Assembly (NCBI GenBank): GCA_900472395.1
Contig: UCHV01000001.1
Coordinates: 1-64,000, forward strand
Length of the DNA: 64,000 nt
Reading direction: 5' to 3'
Source: Hyphomicrobiales bacterium
Lineage (GTDB): Bacteria; Pseudomonadota; Alphaproteobacteria; Rhizobiales; Rhizobiaceae
Under the pieces are notes generated by a model that searched no databases, was not told the origin of the DNA, and was given only the letters and a program-made list of their open reading frames with translations. Made by a program: the position numbers and the translations under genes. Shown one piece after another: positions 55,303-64,000 of the stretch (its first letter is position 1; every line of letters starts with the position of its first letter).

Positions 55303-56313
55303 ATGAAAAAGCAGACGATCATCGCAGTTCTCGCCGCCACCGTCGCCTTCGCCGGACAGGCAAGCGCCGCCGACATGGTGTTCACCAGCTGGGGCGGCAC
55401 CACGCAGGATGCGCAGAAACAGCATTGGGCCGATACGTTCAGCACTGAGGGTGGCGTCAACGTCACGCAGGACGGCCCGACCGACTACGGCAAGCTGAAG
55501 GCCATGGTGGAATCCAGCAACGTTGCCTGGGATGTCGTCGATGTCGAAGGTGACTATGCGGTGCAGGCCGGCAATGCGGGCCTTCTCGAAAAGCTCGATT
55601 TCTCCGTCATCGACAAGACGAAGCTCGATCCGCGCTTCGTGACCGACTATTCGGTCGGCAGCTTCTATTATTCCTTCGTCATCGGCTGCAACAAGGACGC
55701 GGTTGATGCCTGCCCGAAAAGCTGGGCCGATCTTTTTGACCTCGCGAAATTCCCCGGCAAGCGCACGTTCTACAAGTGGTCCGCACCGGGTGTGATCGAA
55801 GCTGCGCTGCTGGCCGACGGCGTTGCCGCCGACAAGCTCTATCCGCTCGATCTCGACCGCGCCTTCAAGAAACTCGACACGATCAAGTCGGAAATCGTCT
55901 GGTGGGATAGCGGTGCGCAGTCGCAGCAGCTTTTGGCTTCGGCTGAAGCCCCGTTCGGCTCCTTCTGGAACGGCCGCCTGACGGCGCTTGCCCAGACCGG
56001 CGTCACGGTCGAGACATCGTGGACCAACAACATCACTGCCGCCGATGCGCTCGTCGTCCCGAAGGGCACGAAGAACAAGGAAGCGGCGATGAAGTTCATC
56101 GCCAACGCCACCAGCGACAAGGCGCAGGCCGAGTTCGCGACGATGACCGGTTACGCGCCGATCAACACGGACTCGCCGAAACTGATGGATGAGGACCTGC
56201 GCAAGACGCTGCCCGACCAGCAGGCCGAAACGCAGGTCAATGCCGACATGAGCTACTGGGCGGCCCATCGCGACGAGATCGGCACCCGCTGGTACGCCTG
56301 GCAGGCCAAGTAA
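55303..56313 (+). CDS. ABC importer periplasmic binding protein (PotD-like)
   Basis: Binding protein of 336 residues with signal peptide MKKQTIIAVLAATVAFAGQA ending SAA. The mature part has VFTSWGGTTQDAQKQHWADT, DVVDVEGDYAVQAGNAGLLE and FAKFPG-type class sequence (LAKFPGKRTFYKW), as in spermidine/putrescine and related amine-binding proteins. ATG at 55303 follows GGGAGGAG. Acidic and Trp residues typical of polyamine pockets cannot be placed without alignment, so the ligand may be another amine. It is followed by a stem-loop and two permease genes. Confidence 0.88.
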   Translation: MKKQTIIAVLAATVAFAGQASAADMVFTSWGGTTQDAQKQHWADTFSTEGGVNVTQDGPTDYGKLKAMVESSNVAWDVVDVEGDYAVQAGNAGLLEKLDFSVIDKTKLDPRFVTDYSVGSFYYSFVIGCNKDAVDACPKSWADLFDLAKFPGKRTFYKWSAPGVIEAALLADGVAADKLYPLDLDRAFKKLDTIKSEIVWWDSGAQSQQLLASAEAPFGSFWNGRLTALAQTGVTVETSWTNNITAADALVVPKGTKNKEAAMKFIANATSDKAQAEFATMTGYAPINTDSPKLMDEDLRKTLPDQQAETQVNADMSYWAAHRDEIGTRWYAWQAK

Positions 56314-56336
56314 CCCGCATCTGAAGACATGAATGA

Positions 56337-56361
56337 CACGGGCCGGTGGTTCCGGCCCGTG
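56337..56361 (+). promoter_or_regulatory. Stem-loop between the binding-protein and permease genes
   Basis: CACGGGCCGG (56337-56346) and CCGGCCCGTG (56352-56361) form a perfect 10-bp stem with loop TGGTT, 23 bases after the binding-protein stop. No T-run follows, so it is more likely an mRNA-stabilising or attenuating hairpin that raises binding protein over permease levels. Confidence 0.7.
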
Positions 56362-56390
56362 AAATCCCCAAGGGAACCGGGAGGTTTGTA

Positions 56391-57248
56391 ATGGTTCTGT
56401 CGGCAACGACTGACGGTGGACAACGAAGTATCAGGCGCAACGGCAGTTTCGGCTATGTCGTGCCGGCCCTGCTGCTCATCGCCTTTTTCTTCATCATCCC
56501 CGTGCTCATGCTGCTGATGCGCAGCGTGCTCGAGCCCACGCCCGGTCTCCAGAATTACCAGGAGCTCCTCGGCTCCACGACCTATTTGCGTGTGTTCCTC
56601 AACACGTTCACGGTTGCCGGTCTGGTCACGGTGGTTGCAGTCGTGATCGGTTTTCCGGTGGCATGGCTGCTCGCCATCATGCCTGACAAGTGGTCGCGGC
56701 TGGTGATGGCGATCATCGTTCTGTCCATGTGGACGAACCTGCTTGCCCGCACCTATGCCTGGATGGTGCTGTTGCAGCGCACCGGCGTCGTCAACAAGAT
56801 GCTGATCAGCCTTGGCATCATCGACAAGCCGCTGGCGCTCGTGAACAATCTCGTCGGCGTCACCATCGGCATGACCTATATCATGCTGCCCTTCGTGATC
56901 CTGCCGCTGATCGGTATCCTCAAGTCCATCGATCCGGCTATCCTGCGTGCAGCGGCTCTTTGCGGCGCCAACAAACGCCAGTGTTTTACCCGTGTTCTTC
57001 TGCCGCTGTCTCTGCCGGGTATCGCGTCTGGCGCGTTGATGGTGTTCGTCATGTCGCTTGGCTACTATGTCACGCCGGCGCTTCTCGGCGGCACATCCAA
57101 CATGATGCTGGCCGAACTCGTTGCGCAATTCGTGCAGTCACTGGTCAACTGGGGCATGGGCGGTGCTGCCGCACTCGTCCTCCTGCTGGTGACCATGGTG
57201 CTTTACGCCATCCAGCTCAAATTCCTGAACCCCAATAGGGTGAGGTAA
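56391..57248 (+). CDS. ABC importer permease (PotB-like)
   Basis: Permease of 285 residues with six membrane segments. The N-terminal block is GYVVPALLLIAFFFIIPVLM. SMWTNLLARTYAWMVLLQRT near 114 is typical of PotB-like permeases, and the EAA-like loop is LRAAALCGANKRQCFTRVLL near 186. GGGAGG precedes the ATG at 56391. It forms the channel with the next gene product; the two genes are five bases apart. Confidence 0.9.
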   Translation: MVLSATTDGGQRSIRRNGSFGYVVPALLLIAFFFIIPVLMLLMRSVLEPTPGLQNYQELLGSTTYLRVFLNTFTVAGLVTVVAVVIGFPVAWLLAIMPDKWSRLVMAIIVLSMWTNLLARTYAWMVLLQRTGVVNKMLISLGIIDKPLALVNNLVGVTIGMTYIMLPFVILPLIGILKSIDPAILRAAALCGANKRQCFTRVLLPLSLPGIASGALMVFVMSLGYYVTPALLGGTSNMMLAELVAQFVQSLVNWGMGGAAALVLLLVTMVLYAIQLKFLNPNRVR

Positions 57249-57253
57249 CAATC

Positions 57254-58054
57254 ATGCTGCTCGATTTCGATAAACTCGGCGGTTTGAAACCGTTCCTGAT
57301 CGGCCTTACGGTTCTGGTCTGTCTGTTCCTGATCCTGCCGATCGTTTTTATCGCGGCGCTCTCGTTCGGCTCGTCGCAATGGCTGATCTTTCCGCCGCCG
57401 TCATGGACGTTCAAATGGTATCAGATGCTGTTTTCCGATCCGCGCTGGCTCTGGTCGGCGCTGACAAGCCTCAAGATCGCCGCGATTGTTACGGTCCTCT
57501 CCGTCATCCTCGGCTTTCTTGCAGCCCTTGGCCTCAATCGCGGCACCTTTGCCGGACGTGAAGCCCTGCGCGCTCTTTTCCTGACACCGATGATCCTCCC
57601 GGTCGTGGTGCTCGCCGTCGCCCTTTACGCGCTGTTTCTGCAGCTCGGACTGGCGGGCACCACGGTAGGATTCATCATCGCGCATCTGCTGATCGCGCTG
57701 CCGTTCTCGATCATTTCGATCGGCAATGCGCTGGAAGGTTTCGACAAGTCGATCGAGGATGCGGCGATCCTTTGCGGTGCAAGCCCGTGGGAAGCCCGTC
57801 TGAGGGTGACGGTGCCCGCCGTCAGCCACGGCATCTTCGCCGCGGCGATCTTCTCCTTCCTGGCATCGTGGGATGAAGTCGTTCTTGCCATCTTCATGGC
57901 CAGCCCAACGCTGCAGACGCTGCCGGTCAAAATCTGGGCGACGCTCCGGCAGGACCTGACGCCTGTCATCGCAGCCGCCTCCACCATTCTCATTGCCTTC
58001 ACCATCCTGTTGATGGTCGCGGCCGCACTCTTCCGCAAGGGACGCAAAGCATGA
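57254..58054 (+). CDS. ABC importer permease (PotC-like)
   Basis: Second permease, 266 residues, six membrane segments. It has SSQWLIFPPPSWTFKWYQML near 42, as in PotC-like proteins, LTPMILPVVVLAVALYALFL near 113 and the EAA loop IEDAAILCGASPWEARLRVT near 167. Its stop overlaps the ATPase start by four bases. Confidence 0.9.
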   Translation: MLLDFDKLGGLKPFLIGLTVLVCLFLILPIVFIAALSFGSSQWLIFPPPSWTFKWYQMLFSDPRWLWSALTSLKIAAIVTVLSVILGFLAALGLNRGTFAGREALRALFLTPMILPVVVLAVALYALFLQLGLAGTTVGFIIAHLLIALPFSIISIGNALEGFDKSIEDAAILCGASPWEARLRVTVPAVSHGIFAAAIFSFLASWDEVVLAIFMASPTLQTLPVKIWATLRQDLTPVIAAASTILIAFTILLMVAAALFRKGRKA

Positions 58055-59127
58055 CCCAGCCATTCCTCTCCATTCGTGGCATCCGCAAGACATATGGACA
58101 GGTCACTGCCGTCAAGAACGTGAGCCTGGATGTTGCCCAGGGTGAGTTCATGACCTTTCTCGGGCCGTCCGGTTCGGGCAAGTCGACGACGCTCTACATT
58201 CTGGCGGGCTTTCAGGACCCGACCGATGGCGACATCCTGCTCAACGGCCAGAGCCTGCTTTCCACCCCGTCGCACAAACGCAACATCGGCATGGTGTTCC
58301 AGCGTTACACGCTGTTCCCGCATCTGACGGTGGGCGAAAACGTCGCCTTTCCGCTGCGTATCCGCCGTGTTGGCCAGGCCGAAATTGCCGAGCGCGTGAA
58401 GAAGGCGCTGAAACTGGTTCGTCTCGAAGGTTTCGAGGACCGCAAGCCGGCGTTGATGTCGGGCGGCCAGCAGCAGCGCGTCGCGCTTGCCCGCGCTCTG
58501 GTCTATAACCCGCCTGTCCTGCTGATGGACGAGCCGCTCTCGGCGCTCGACAAGAAGCTGCGCGAAGAGATCCAGTTCGAGATCCGCCGCATTCACCAGG
58601 AAACCGGCGTGACCATTCTTTACGTCACCCACGATCAGGAAGAAGCCTTGCGCCTTTCCGACCGTATCGCGGTATTCAGCCAGGGCGAAATCGATCAGAT
58701 CGGCACCGGCCCGGAGCTTTACGCCAACCCGGCCACACATTTCGTTGCGGGTTTTATCGGCGACAGCAACTTCATCAACGCCGAAATCCTGTCGAGCGCC
58801 GATGGCAAGGCAAAGCTGTCACTGCCGGGCGGCACGGTGATCGATGGCGTGCCGATGCACGCCGGCAAGGCGGGCGGAAAATCCGCTTCGCTGCTTTTGC
58901 GGCCGGAACGGCTGTCGCTGTCCAGCACCCAGGTTGGCAACGGTCTTGCCGTGACGATTAACGACATTACCTTCCTCGGCAACAATATCGAGGTCAGTAC
59001 CCTGACCGGCAGTGGCGAAAGCCTGTCCGTTCGTTTGCCGTTCGGTCACGAAGCGATTTCCAGCATCAGCCGCGGCGATCAGGCCTGGCTGAGCTTCGAG
59101 CCGAAATCGACGCACGCATTCGCCTGA
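58051..59127 (+). CDS. ABC importer ATP-binding protein (PotA-like)
   Basis: ATPase of 358 residues. Motifs are Walker [17 protein letters not shown] near 38, signature [15 protein letters not shown] near 136, Walker [16 protein letters not shown] near 155, [15 protein letters not shown] near 193 and a C-terminal TOBE_2-like domain (about 275-350; [16 protein letters not shown]). It energises the PotD/B/C-like importer. The GGQQQR signature and TOBE domain fit the polyamine/opine class of importers. Confidence 0.9.
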   Translation: MTQPFLSIRGIRKTYGQVTAVKNVSLDVAQGEFMTFLGPSGSGKSTTLYILAGFQDPTDGDILLNGQSLLSTPSHKRNIGMVFQRYTLFPHLTVGENVAFPLRIRRVGQAEIAERVKKALKLVRLEGFEDRKPALMSGGQQQRVALARALVYNPPVLLMDEPLSALDKKLREEIQFEIRRIHQETGVTILYVTHDQEEALRLSDRIAVFSQGEIDQIGTGPELYANPATHFVAGFIGDSNFINAEILSSADGKAKLSLPGGTVIDGVPMHAGKAGGKSASLLLRPERLSLSSTQVGNGLAVTINDITFLGNNIEVSTLTGSGESLSVRLPFGHEAISSISRGDQAWLSFEPKSTHAFA

Positions 59128-59203
59128 TCCCGGTGCCGGAGGTTCGATAGTGTCGGACCCCAGCCACAGTCACAGCAATCAGTCCATCGAAGGAGGCCGG
59201 CGC

Positions 59204-60685
59204 ATGGCCCTGTCCGACACACTTGTTCGCCGCCTGAAAGATCCCTCGCTTGCCAGAGACAAGGCTTTTATCGCCGGTGAATGGCGCGCGGAAGGTGAAG
59301 GACGCGCGACATTCGAGGTCACCAATCCCTCGACCGGCGACGTGATCGCAAAGCTTCCGGATATGACGCGCGCCGATGCCGCCCGCGCCATCGATGCTGC
59401 CCACAAGGCGCAAAAGCTCTGGGCAAAGAAAACCGGCAAGGAACGCGCGGCCGTTCTGCGCAAACTTTATGATCTGATGGTCGCCAATGCCGACGATCTG
59501 GCGGTGATCCTCACCATGGAGATGGGCAAACCACTCGCCGAGGCGAAGGGCGAAATCCTCTATGGCGCATCTTATGTCGAATGGTTTGGCGAAGAGGCCA
59601 AGCGCGTTTACGGCGACACCATTCCCGGCCACCAGCAGGACAAGCGGATCATCGTGCTGAAGCAGCCGATCGGTGTCGTTGCCTCCATTACACCGTGGAA
59701 TTTTCCCAATGCCATGCTAGCGCGCAAGTTCGCACCGGCCGTTGCCGCCGGCTGCACCATGGTCTCCAAGCCGGCAGCGGAAACACCGCTTTCCGCCCTG
59801 GCGTTGGCGGTGCTGGCAGAGCGCGCCGGGCTGCCGGCCGGTGTCTTCAATGTCGTCACCTCGAAAAAATCAGCCGATATCGGCCTGGAATTCACAGAGA
59901 ATGACAAGGTCCGCAAGTTGACATTCACCGGCTCCACCGGCGTCGGAAAAATCCTGATGCGGCAGGGCGCAGAGCAGATCATGAAGCTCGGCCTGGAGCT
60001 CGGGGGTAATGCGCCTTTCATTGTCTTCGACGACGCCGATCTCGATGCGGCCGTCGAAGGCGCGATGATTTCGAAATATCGCAACAACGGCCAGACCTGC
60101 GTCTGCGCCAACCGGCTTTATGTGCAGGCAGGCGTTTATGACGCCTTTGCGGACAAGCTGGCTGCCAAAGTCTCGGCCATGAAGGTCGGCGACGGGTTCG
60201 AGGAAGGCGTTGTGGCCGGTCCTCTGATCACTGAAAAGGCTATCGAGAAGGTGGAGGAACATATCGCCGATGCGCTTGAAAAGGGCGGCGCTGTTGCCGT
60301 TGGCGGCAAGCGGGCTGCGCGCGGAGGTCTTTTCTTCGAACCGACCATCCTCACCGGTGTGACGTCAGCGATGAAGGTTGCAAAGGAAGAGACGTTCGGG
60401 CCGGTCGCGCCGCTTTTCCGTTTCCAGACGGAAGATGAGGTCATCGAAATGGCGAATGACACCGAGTTCGGCCTTGCGTCCTATTTCTACGCCAAGGATC
60501 TGAGCCGCGTGTTCCGCGTCGCCGAGGCTCTGGAATACGGTATGGTCGGCATCAATACTGGCTTGATCTCCACCGAGGTGGCGCCTTTCGGCGGCATCAA
60601 GCAATCCGGGCAGGGCCGCGAAGGCTCGAAATACGGCATCGAGGACTATGTCGAGGTCAAGTATCTCTGCCTTCAGGTGGATTGA
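59204..60685 (+). CDS. Succinate-semialdehyde dehydrogenase-type enzyme (GabD-like)
   Basis: Aldehyde dehydrogenase of 493 residues, closest by motif to NAD(P)+ succinate/glutarate-semialdehyde dehydrogenases. Signs are LAVILTMEMGKPLAEAKGEI near 102, VASITPWNFPNAMLARKFAP near 159, GLELGGNAPFIVFDDADLD near 263 (catalytic Glu), NNGQTCVCANRLYVQ near 292 (catalytic Cys) and GLISTEVAPFGGIKQSGQGR near 451. These are hallmarks of GabD. ATG at 59204 has AAGGAGG. As last gene of the operon it suggests that the pathway ends in a C4 or C5 semialdehyde feeding the TCA cycle. Confidence 0.9.
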   Translation: MALSDTLVRRLKDPSLARDKAFIAGEWRAEGEGRATFEVTNPSTGDVIAKLPDMTRADAARAIDAAHKAQKLWAKKTGKERAAVLRKLYDLMVANADDLAVILTMEMGKPLAEAKGEILYGASYVEWFGEEAKRVYGDTIPGHQQDKRIIVLKQPIGVVASITPWNFPNAMLARKFAPAVAAGCTMVSKPAAETPLSALALAVLAERAGLPAGVFNVVTSKKSADIGLEFTENDKVRKLTFTGSTGVGKILMRQGAEQIMKLGLELGGNAPFIVFDDADLDAAVEGAMISKYRNNGQTCVCANRLYVQAGVYDAFADKLAAKVSAMKVGDGFEEGVVAGPLITEKAIEKVEEHIADALEKGGAVAVGGKRAARGGLFFEPTILTGVTSAMKVAKEETFGPVAPLFRFQTEDEVIEMANDTEFGLASYFYAKDLSRVFRVAEALEYGMVGINTGLISTEVAPFGGIKQSGQGREGSKYGIEDYVEVKYLCLQVD

Positions 60686-60775
60686 AAAATCGGCCACGGC
60701 GCGGAGATATTCGGTAACGCTCCGATTTTAATGCAGATAGCTGATTGTCCGAGATCCATGCCGATGTAATGAAAA

Positions 60776-60807
60776 GGCCGGTGCATTGTTTGCACCGGCC
60801 TTTTTTT
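60776..60807. terminator. Strong Rho-independent terminator between convergent genes
   Basis: GGCCGGTGCA (60776-60785), loop TTGTT, TGCACCGGCC (60791-60800), then seven Ts; four As precede the stem. It ends the 11-gene operon, and on the other strand (TTTT after the stem) can also serve the chemoreceptor gene. Confidence 0.9.
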
Positions 60808-60826
60808 CGAGCGTAACTTCTGCAGA

Positions 60827-63022
60827 TCAGCTGGCCATCGAGTAGTCGTAGCGGCCGCCCTGCGTGTGTGCTGCGCTGCTGCCGACCTTGAAGCGGCTGA
60901 TCATGTGCGCCAGCGCTTCCGTCTCGTGTGTCAGGCTTTGAGCGGCTGCCGTGGTCTCTTCCACCATGGCGGCATTCTGCTGCGTAACCTTGTCCATCTG
61001 GTCTGCCGCGGACGATACTTCGCGCAGGCTGACCGCCTGCTCCTGGGCGCTGGAAGCAATCTGGCCTATCGTCTGGCTCATGCCGAGTACCTGCTCGACG
61101 ATTTTGCCCAATGAGCTGCCTGTGTCCTGCACCAGTTGCACACCGGCATCGACCTGCGTCGAGGACATGGAAATCAACGTCTTGATTTCCTTGGCTGCCT
61201 GAGCCGAGCGCTGGGCGAGTTCGCGCACTTCCTGTGCAACGACGGCAAAACCCTTGCCGGCTTCACCAGCTCGTGCGGCCTCGACGCCGGCGTTCAGTGC
61301 AAGCAGGTTGGTCTGGAAGGCGATTTCGTCGATGACGCTGATGATGTTGCCGATCTTTGACGACGAGTCCTGTATTTCCGTCATTGCGGCGATGGCGCGT
61401 GCCACGACGTCGCCACCCTTCTCCGCGTCGCCACGGGCGACGGTGACTGTTTTCTGCGCGGTTTTTGCGCCATCGGCTGTATCGTTGACGCCGCGGGTAA
61501 CTTCACCCAGTGCGGCAACCGTTTCTTCCAGCGAGGCAGCCTGCTGCTCGGTGCGGCGGGCAAGATCGTTTGAGGCCGTGGAGATTTCGTCAAGGCCCGA
61601 GCGAATGGCATAAACCGCCTGCACGACATTGCCGATCGTATCTTCCAGCGAGGATACCGACGTGTTGAAGTTGTGGCGGATGGTCTCGAATTCCGGTGCC
61701 AGCTTGTCGTTCATGCGCACGGTCAGGTCGCCCGATGCCAGAATGTCGAAGCGGCTCTTTACCACTTCCACGAAGCGGCGCAGATCTTCCGCCTTCGCGT
61801 GCTCCAGGCTGCTGCGCTCTCTGCGGTCGGCTTCCACCTGTTCCTGCAGGGTTTCCTGCTCGGCCTTCAGGGCCTCGCCGCGGGCAAGCTGATGGCGGAA
61901 TTTTTCGAGAGCGGCTGTCAGGCTGCCGAGTTCGTCTTTTGCACCGCTTTGGGCGATCGGGTCGTGATAGTTGCCATTCGACATCTTCTGGACGGCGGAA
62001 AGCACGCTTTTCAGCGGCTTGCCGATCAAAAAGCGGCTGGCGATCAGGATGACGCCAACGGTGACCAGCAGGATCAGCAGGCCGCCGATCGTGGTGTTGT
62101 ATATCTGGCTCCAGACGGGGCCGGAAAACGTGGCGGCAGGAACATCGAGAATGGCGGCCCAGGTGGTGTTCATGCCCGGAGCGGTAAACGGATAGACGAG
62201 ACGTACGGACCCGTCCGGCATGCCTTCGAGGATCTGGGGTTTTCTATCGGCAAGCGCCTGCTTGACCTTGTCGGCGCCCTGATCTGCATATTCCTTCATC
62301 AGGTTGTCGGTGTTCGGGTTTGCAAGCCATTTGGTGTTGTTCGCCACCAGCATGACACGGCCGCCTTCAAACGCCTGCATCTGGCCGATGGCAGCCGTCA
62401 GGTCGTCCAGCTTGATATCGGCACCTGCAATCGCGACGATCTTGCCGTCCATGCGCACGGGCACGGAAACCGACGTCACCAACTTCTTCATGTTGGTCAT
62501 GTAGGGAGAGGTGATGATGCCGTCGCCGGTCGAGAGCACGCGGGCATGATATTCCGCCGTTGTGTCGACCTTCCAGGTGGAAAGCTCCATCTTGCCATTG
62601 TCGCCCTTGGTCCAATAAGGGGTGAACACCCCTTCCTTGTTAACACCATCGGCATTGCTGGCAACTGTCGGGCTTTTCACATCGGGCAGCTCGTACATCC
62701 ATGCGCCGAACATGCTCGGATAGCGTGGCGCCAGCGATTTGATGGCGGCAATGATGTCGCCGCGGTTTTTGGAACCATCGACCATGATGCCGTTGAGCGT
62801 GCCGGCAAGCGCCGCACCGGCAGATGTCGCCTGTGTGATATCGGTAGCAACGCGCTGGCTGACGAGTGCTGCCTTTTCCATCGCGAGCGCCATGACCTCT
62901 TTTTCGGTCTGCGCTTTGACATGAATAACGTTGAACGTCGTGTAGGCCACGAGAATGCTGGCGATAGCCGCTCCCGTTGCCAAAATGAGCTTGCCGGAAA
63001 CAGTGCTGAGTACAGCGTTCAT
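60827..63022 (-). CDS. Methyl-accepting chemotaxis protein with Cache sensor domain
   Basis: Chemoreceptor of 731 residues: membrane segment (about 10-30), periplasmic dCache-like domain (about 35-295; [53 protein letters not shown]), second membrane segment (about 305-330), HAMP and linker (330-440), then the signalling domain with hairpin tip [19 protein letters not shown] near 603. dCache domains usually bind amino acids, amines or organic acids. The start at 63022 has GGGGGA upstream. It converges with the catabolic operon, so sensing of that operon's substrate is a reasonable idea. Confidence 0.92.
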   Translation of the reverse strand: MNAVLSTVSGKLILATGAAIASILVAYTTFNVIHVKAQTEKEVMALAMEKAALVSQRVATDITQATSAGAALAGTLNGIMVDGSKNRGDIIAAIKSLAPRYPSMFGAWMYELPDVKSPTVASNADGVNKEGVFTPYWTKGDNGKMELSTWKVDTTAEYHARVLSTGDGIITSPYMTNMKKLVTSVSVPVRMDGKIVAIAGADIKLDDLTAAIGQMQAFEGGRVMLVANNTKWLANPNTDNLMKEYADQGADKVKQALADRKPQILEGMPDGSVRLVYPFTAPGMNTTWAAILDVPAATFSGPVWSQIYNTTIGGLLILLVTVGVILIASRFLIGKPLKSVLSAVQKMSNGNYHDPIAQSGAKDELGSLTAALEKFRHQLARGEALKAEQETLQEQVEADRRERSSLEHAKAEDLRRFVEVVKSRFDILASGDLTVRMNDKLAPEFETIRHNFNTSVSSLEDTIGNVVQAVYAIRSGLDEISTASNDLARRTEQQAASLEETVAALGEVTRGVNDTADGAKTAQKTVTVARGDAEKGGDVVARAIAAMTEIQDSSSKIGNIISVIDEIAFQTNLLALNAGVEAARAGEAGKGFAVVAQEVRELAQRSAQAAKEIKTLISMSSTQVDAGVQLVQDTGSSLGKIVEQVLGMSQTIGQIASSAQEQAVSLREVSSAADQMDKVTQQNAAMVEETTAAAQSLTHETEALAHMISRFKVGSSAAHTQGGRYDYSMAS

Positions 63023-63289
63023 GTTGAGATCCCCCAAAATCTAAGGGGGAAACTGAACAATATTTATGAAAATTCTCCCAACAATATTAAGTTGGCGACG
63101 TCATTTGTCAAATATTGCGCCAATGTAGGCATCCGATTATGCGGTATTGTTATGCCTCATACTAGTAATATGGCTTCCTCTACCGTCAGACACAAGAAGT
63201 GCGGTCTGTGAACCGCGTTGGTGCGTCGTCCTGCCCGCGCCATCGCAGCCATGTGCGATGGCGATCATCCGCTGACGCGTTGGAGACTT

Positions 63290-63312
63290 TGCCCGACATG
63301 GCATGCCGGGCA
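63290..63312 (-). terminator. Possible hairpin after the pseudoazurin gene
   Basis: TGCCCGACATG and CATGCCGGGCA form an inverted repeat with one mismatch and a very tight centre, eight bases after the pseudoazurin stop. No T-run follows on the minus strand, so it is a weak terminator candidate. Confidence 0.35.
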
Positions 63313-63319
63313 TCTCTCA

Positions 63320-63757
63320 TCATTCAGCCACCTGACCGAGATAGGCGTCCAGTCGTTCTTTCTTCATGACCAGTTTGGGCCGCAGCTTTTCGGCCTTCTG
63401 CTTTACTGCATCGAGATTGCTCGGCTTGCCCACCTGCACAACGCCGATCATCGCCATCATCAGATGGGGCGGGCAATAATACAGATAGACGCCTTCCTTC
63501 TCGAGGGTCACCTTGAACTCTTCGTCCAGTTTGCTTTTCCAAGGGGTAGCGCCTTCCGGCATCACATAGGTCTGCACATAATGGCTGGAATTTTGCGGCA
63601 CGAAGGTAATGGTATCGCCGATCTCCGCCTTTACATAGGCGGGTTCGAACACCATGCCGCCATCCTTGCCGAAGTTCAGCATTTTGACCGTGTGATCGGC
63701 TGCGAGAAGCGGCGAGGCCGTGAGCGTCGCGGTAAGTGCCAGTATGAGAGCTTTCAT
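63320..63757 (-). CDS. Pseudoazurin-like type 1 copper protein
   Basis: Periplasmic blue-copper electron carrier of 145 residues with signal peptide MKALILALTATLTASPLLAA. The fold signature is KMLNFGKDGGMVFEPAYVKA and DTITFVPQNSSHYVQTYVMP. Copper ligands can be assigned to His in SSHYV and to Cys, His and Met in YYCPPHLMMAMIG. Classical pseudoazurins donate electrons to nitrite or nitrous oxide reductase; the YYCPPHLMMAM loop differs from the common CTPH-x-MGM form. Its ATG overlaps the stop of the preceding ABC ATPase gene by four bases, an unusual partner. Confidence 0.88.
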   Translation of the reverse strand: MKALILALTATLTASPLLAADHTVKMLNFGKDGGMVFEPAYVKAEIGDTITFVPQNSSHYVQTYVMPEGATPWKSKLDEEFKVTLEKEGVYLYYCPPHLMMAMIGVVQVGKPSNLDAVKQKAEKLRPKLVMKKERLDAYLGQVAE

Positions 63758-64000
63758 GCGAGCATTCTTTCGTTTTCGGGTGTTGTTTCGTGAATATTAC
63801 CGACCGGCTGGATAACCGGATTGCCACGCCGGTCGTGCAGCACGTCGACCGTTACGCCATAGGTTTCGCCGATAAGTTCGGGCGTGACGACGTGTCTGGG
63901 CGCGCCGGAGACTTTCAGTGCGCCATCGGCAATGACCAAAAGATTGTCTGCGTACTGGCAGGCAAGGTTGAGGTCGTGCAGTACGGCCAGGGTTATCCAG
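63754..64000 (-). CDS. Iron/heme-type ABC transporter ATPase, 3' end only
   Basis: The C-terminal 81 codons of an ATPase whose 5' part lies beyond the right edge. Visible are VLHDLNLACQYADNLLVIAD, the H-loop and following segment of FecE/HmuV-type siderophore or heme importers, and ELIGETYGVTVDVLHDRRG, a tail typical of that class. The final codons overlap the pseudoazurin start by four bases, so the two are probably co-translated. Confidence 0.82.
   Translation of the reverse strand, partial: WITLAVLHDLNLACQYADNLLVIADGALKVSGAPRHVVTPELIGETYGVTVDVLHDRRGNPVIQPVGNIHETTPENERMLA

Noticed and set aside
50070-60685. Sulfoquinovose monooxygenase or Rut pathway
   Set aside because: The operon has an LLM enzyme and flavin reductase as those do, but lacks a sulfoquinovosidase and the RutB/RutC/RutG components, and the binding protein is PotD-like.

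Overview
The window reads as chromosomal or chromid DNA of an alphaproteobacterium of the Hyphomicrobiales, most like Rhizobiaceae/Brucellaceae (Agrobacterium, Rhizobium, Ochrobactrum-like). This rests on the many ABC importers, a Ugp system, UT-type urea transporter plus urease, AraC/LysR/GntR regulators beside catabolic genes, a pseudoazurin and moderately high GC. Species is not determined. About 54 protein genes are supported. I found no tRNA, rRNA, CRISPR array, insertion sequence or phage gene.

Layout. 0.3-8.3 kb: a GntP-type permease, then a urease region on the + strand (hupE/ureJ-like nickel permease, ureF, a UPF0114 membrane gene, ureD, ureA, ureB, ureC, UT-family urea transporter). 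ureG lies 17 kb further on (25.2 kb) and no ureE is present in the window. 8.5-24.9 kb, between the urease parts: an RND efflux pair, two paralogous AraC regulators, two paralogous SLC13-type permeases with TrkA-C domains in mirror orientation around a DUF900 lipoprotein hydrolase and a DUF1269 protein, an AI-2E-type membrane protein, a membrane alpha/beta hydrolase (Abhydrolase_9 type) and a small secreted protein. 25-32.7 kb: ureG, a short-chain dehydrogenase, a LuxR-type response regulator convergent with a hybrid sensor kinase, and a large autotransporter.

33-44.3 kb: nine minus-strand genes that look like an organophosphate and phosphate uptake block. They are an AfuABC-like importer, an inositol-monophosphatase-family phosphatase, UgpBAEC for glycerol-3-phosphate, and a Na/Pi cotransporter. 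44.5-49.3 kb: a small alpha/beta hydrolase, a small unknown gene, LysR divergent from a glutathione S-transferase, and a PNPOx-reductase-ferredoxin fusion.

49.3-60.7 kb holds the most novel-looking system: a GntR/FCD regulator divergent from an 11-gene run. The run encodes an AA_synth (DUF1185) protein, alpha/beta hydrolase, flavin reductase with a Nudix-like tail, luciferase-like monooxygenase, aldehyde dehydrogenase, NIPSNAP protein, a PotD-like ABC importer, and a succinate-semialdehyde-type dehydrogenase, and it is closed by a strong terminator. It looks like a complete import-and-oxidise pathway for an unidentified, probably amine-containing compound. 60.8-64 kb: a Cache-type chemoreceptor, a divergent pseudoazurin and the 3' end of an iron/heme-type ABC ATPase.

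Recurring fine structure: in all three ABC operons with a binding-protein gene, a GC-rich stem-loop sits exactly between the binding-protein gene and the first permease gene. Several genes are best explained by TTG starts with strong ribosome binding sites.
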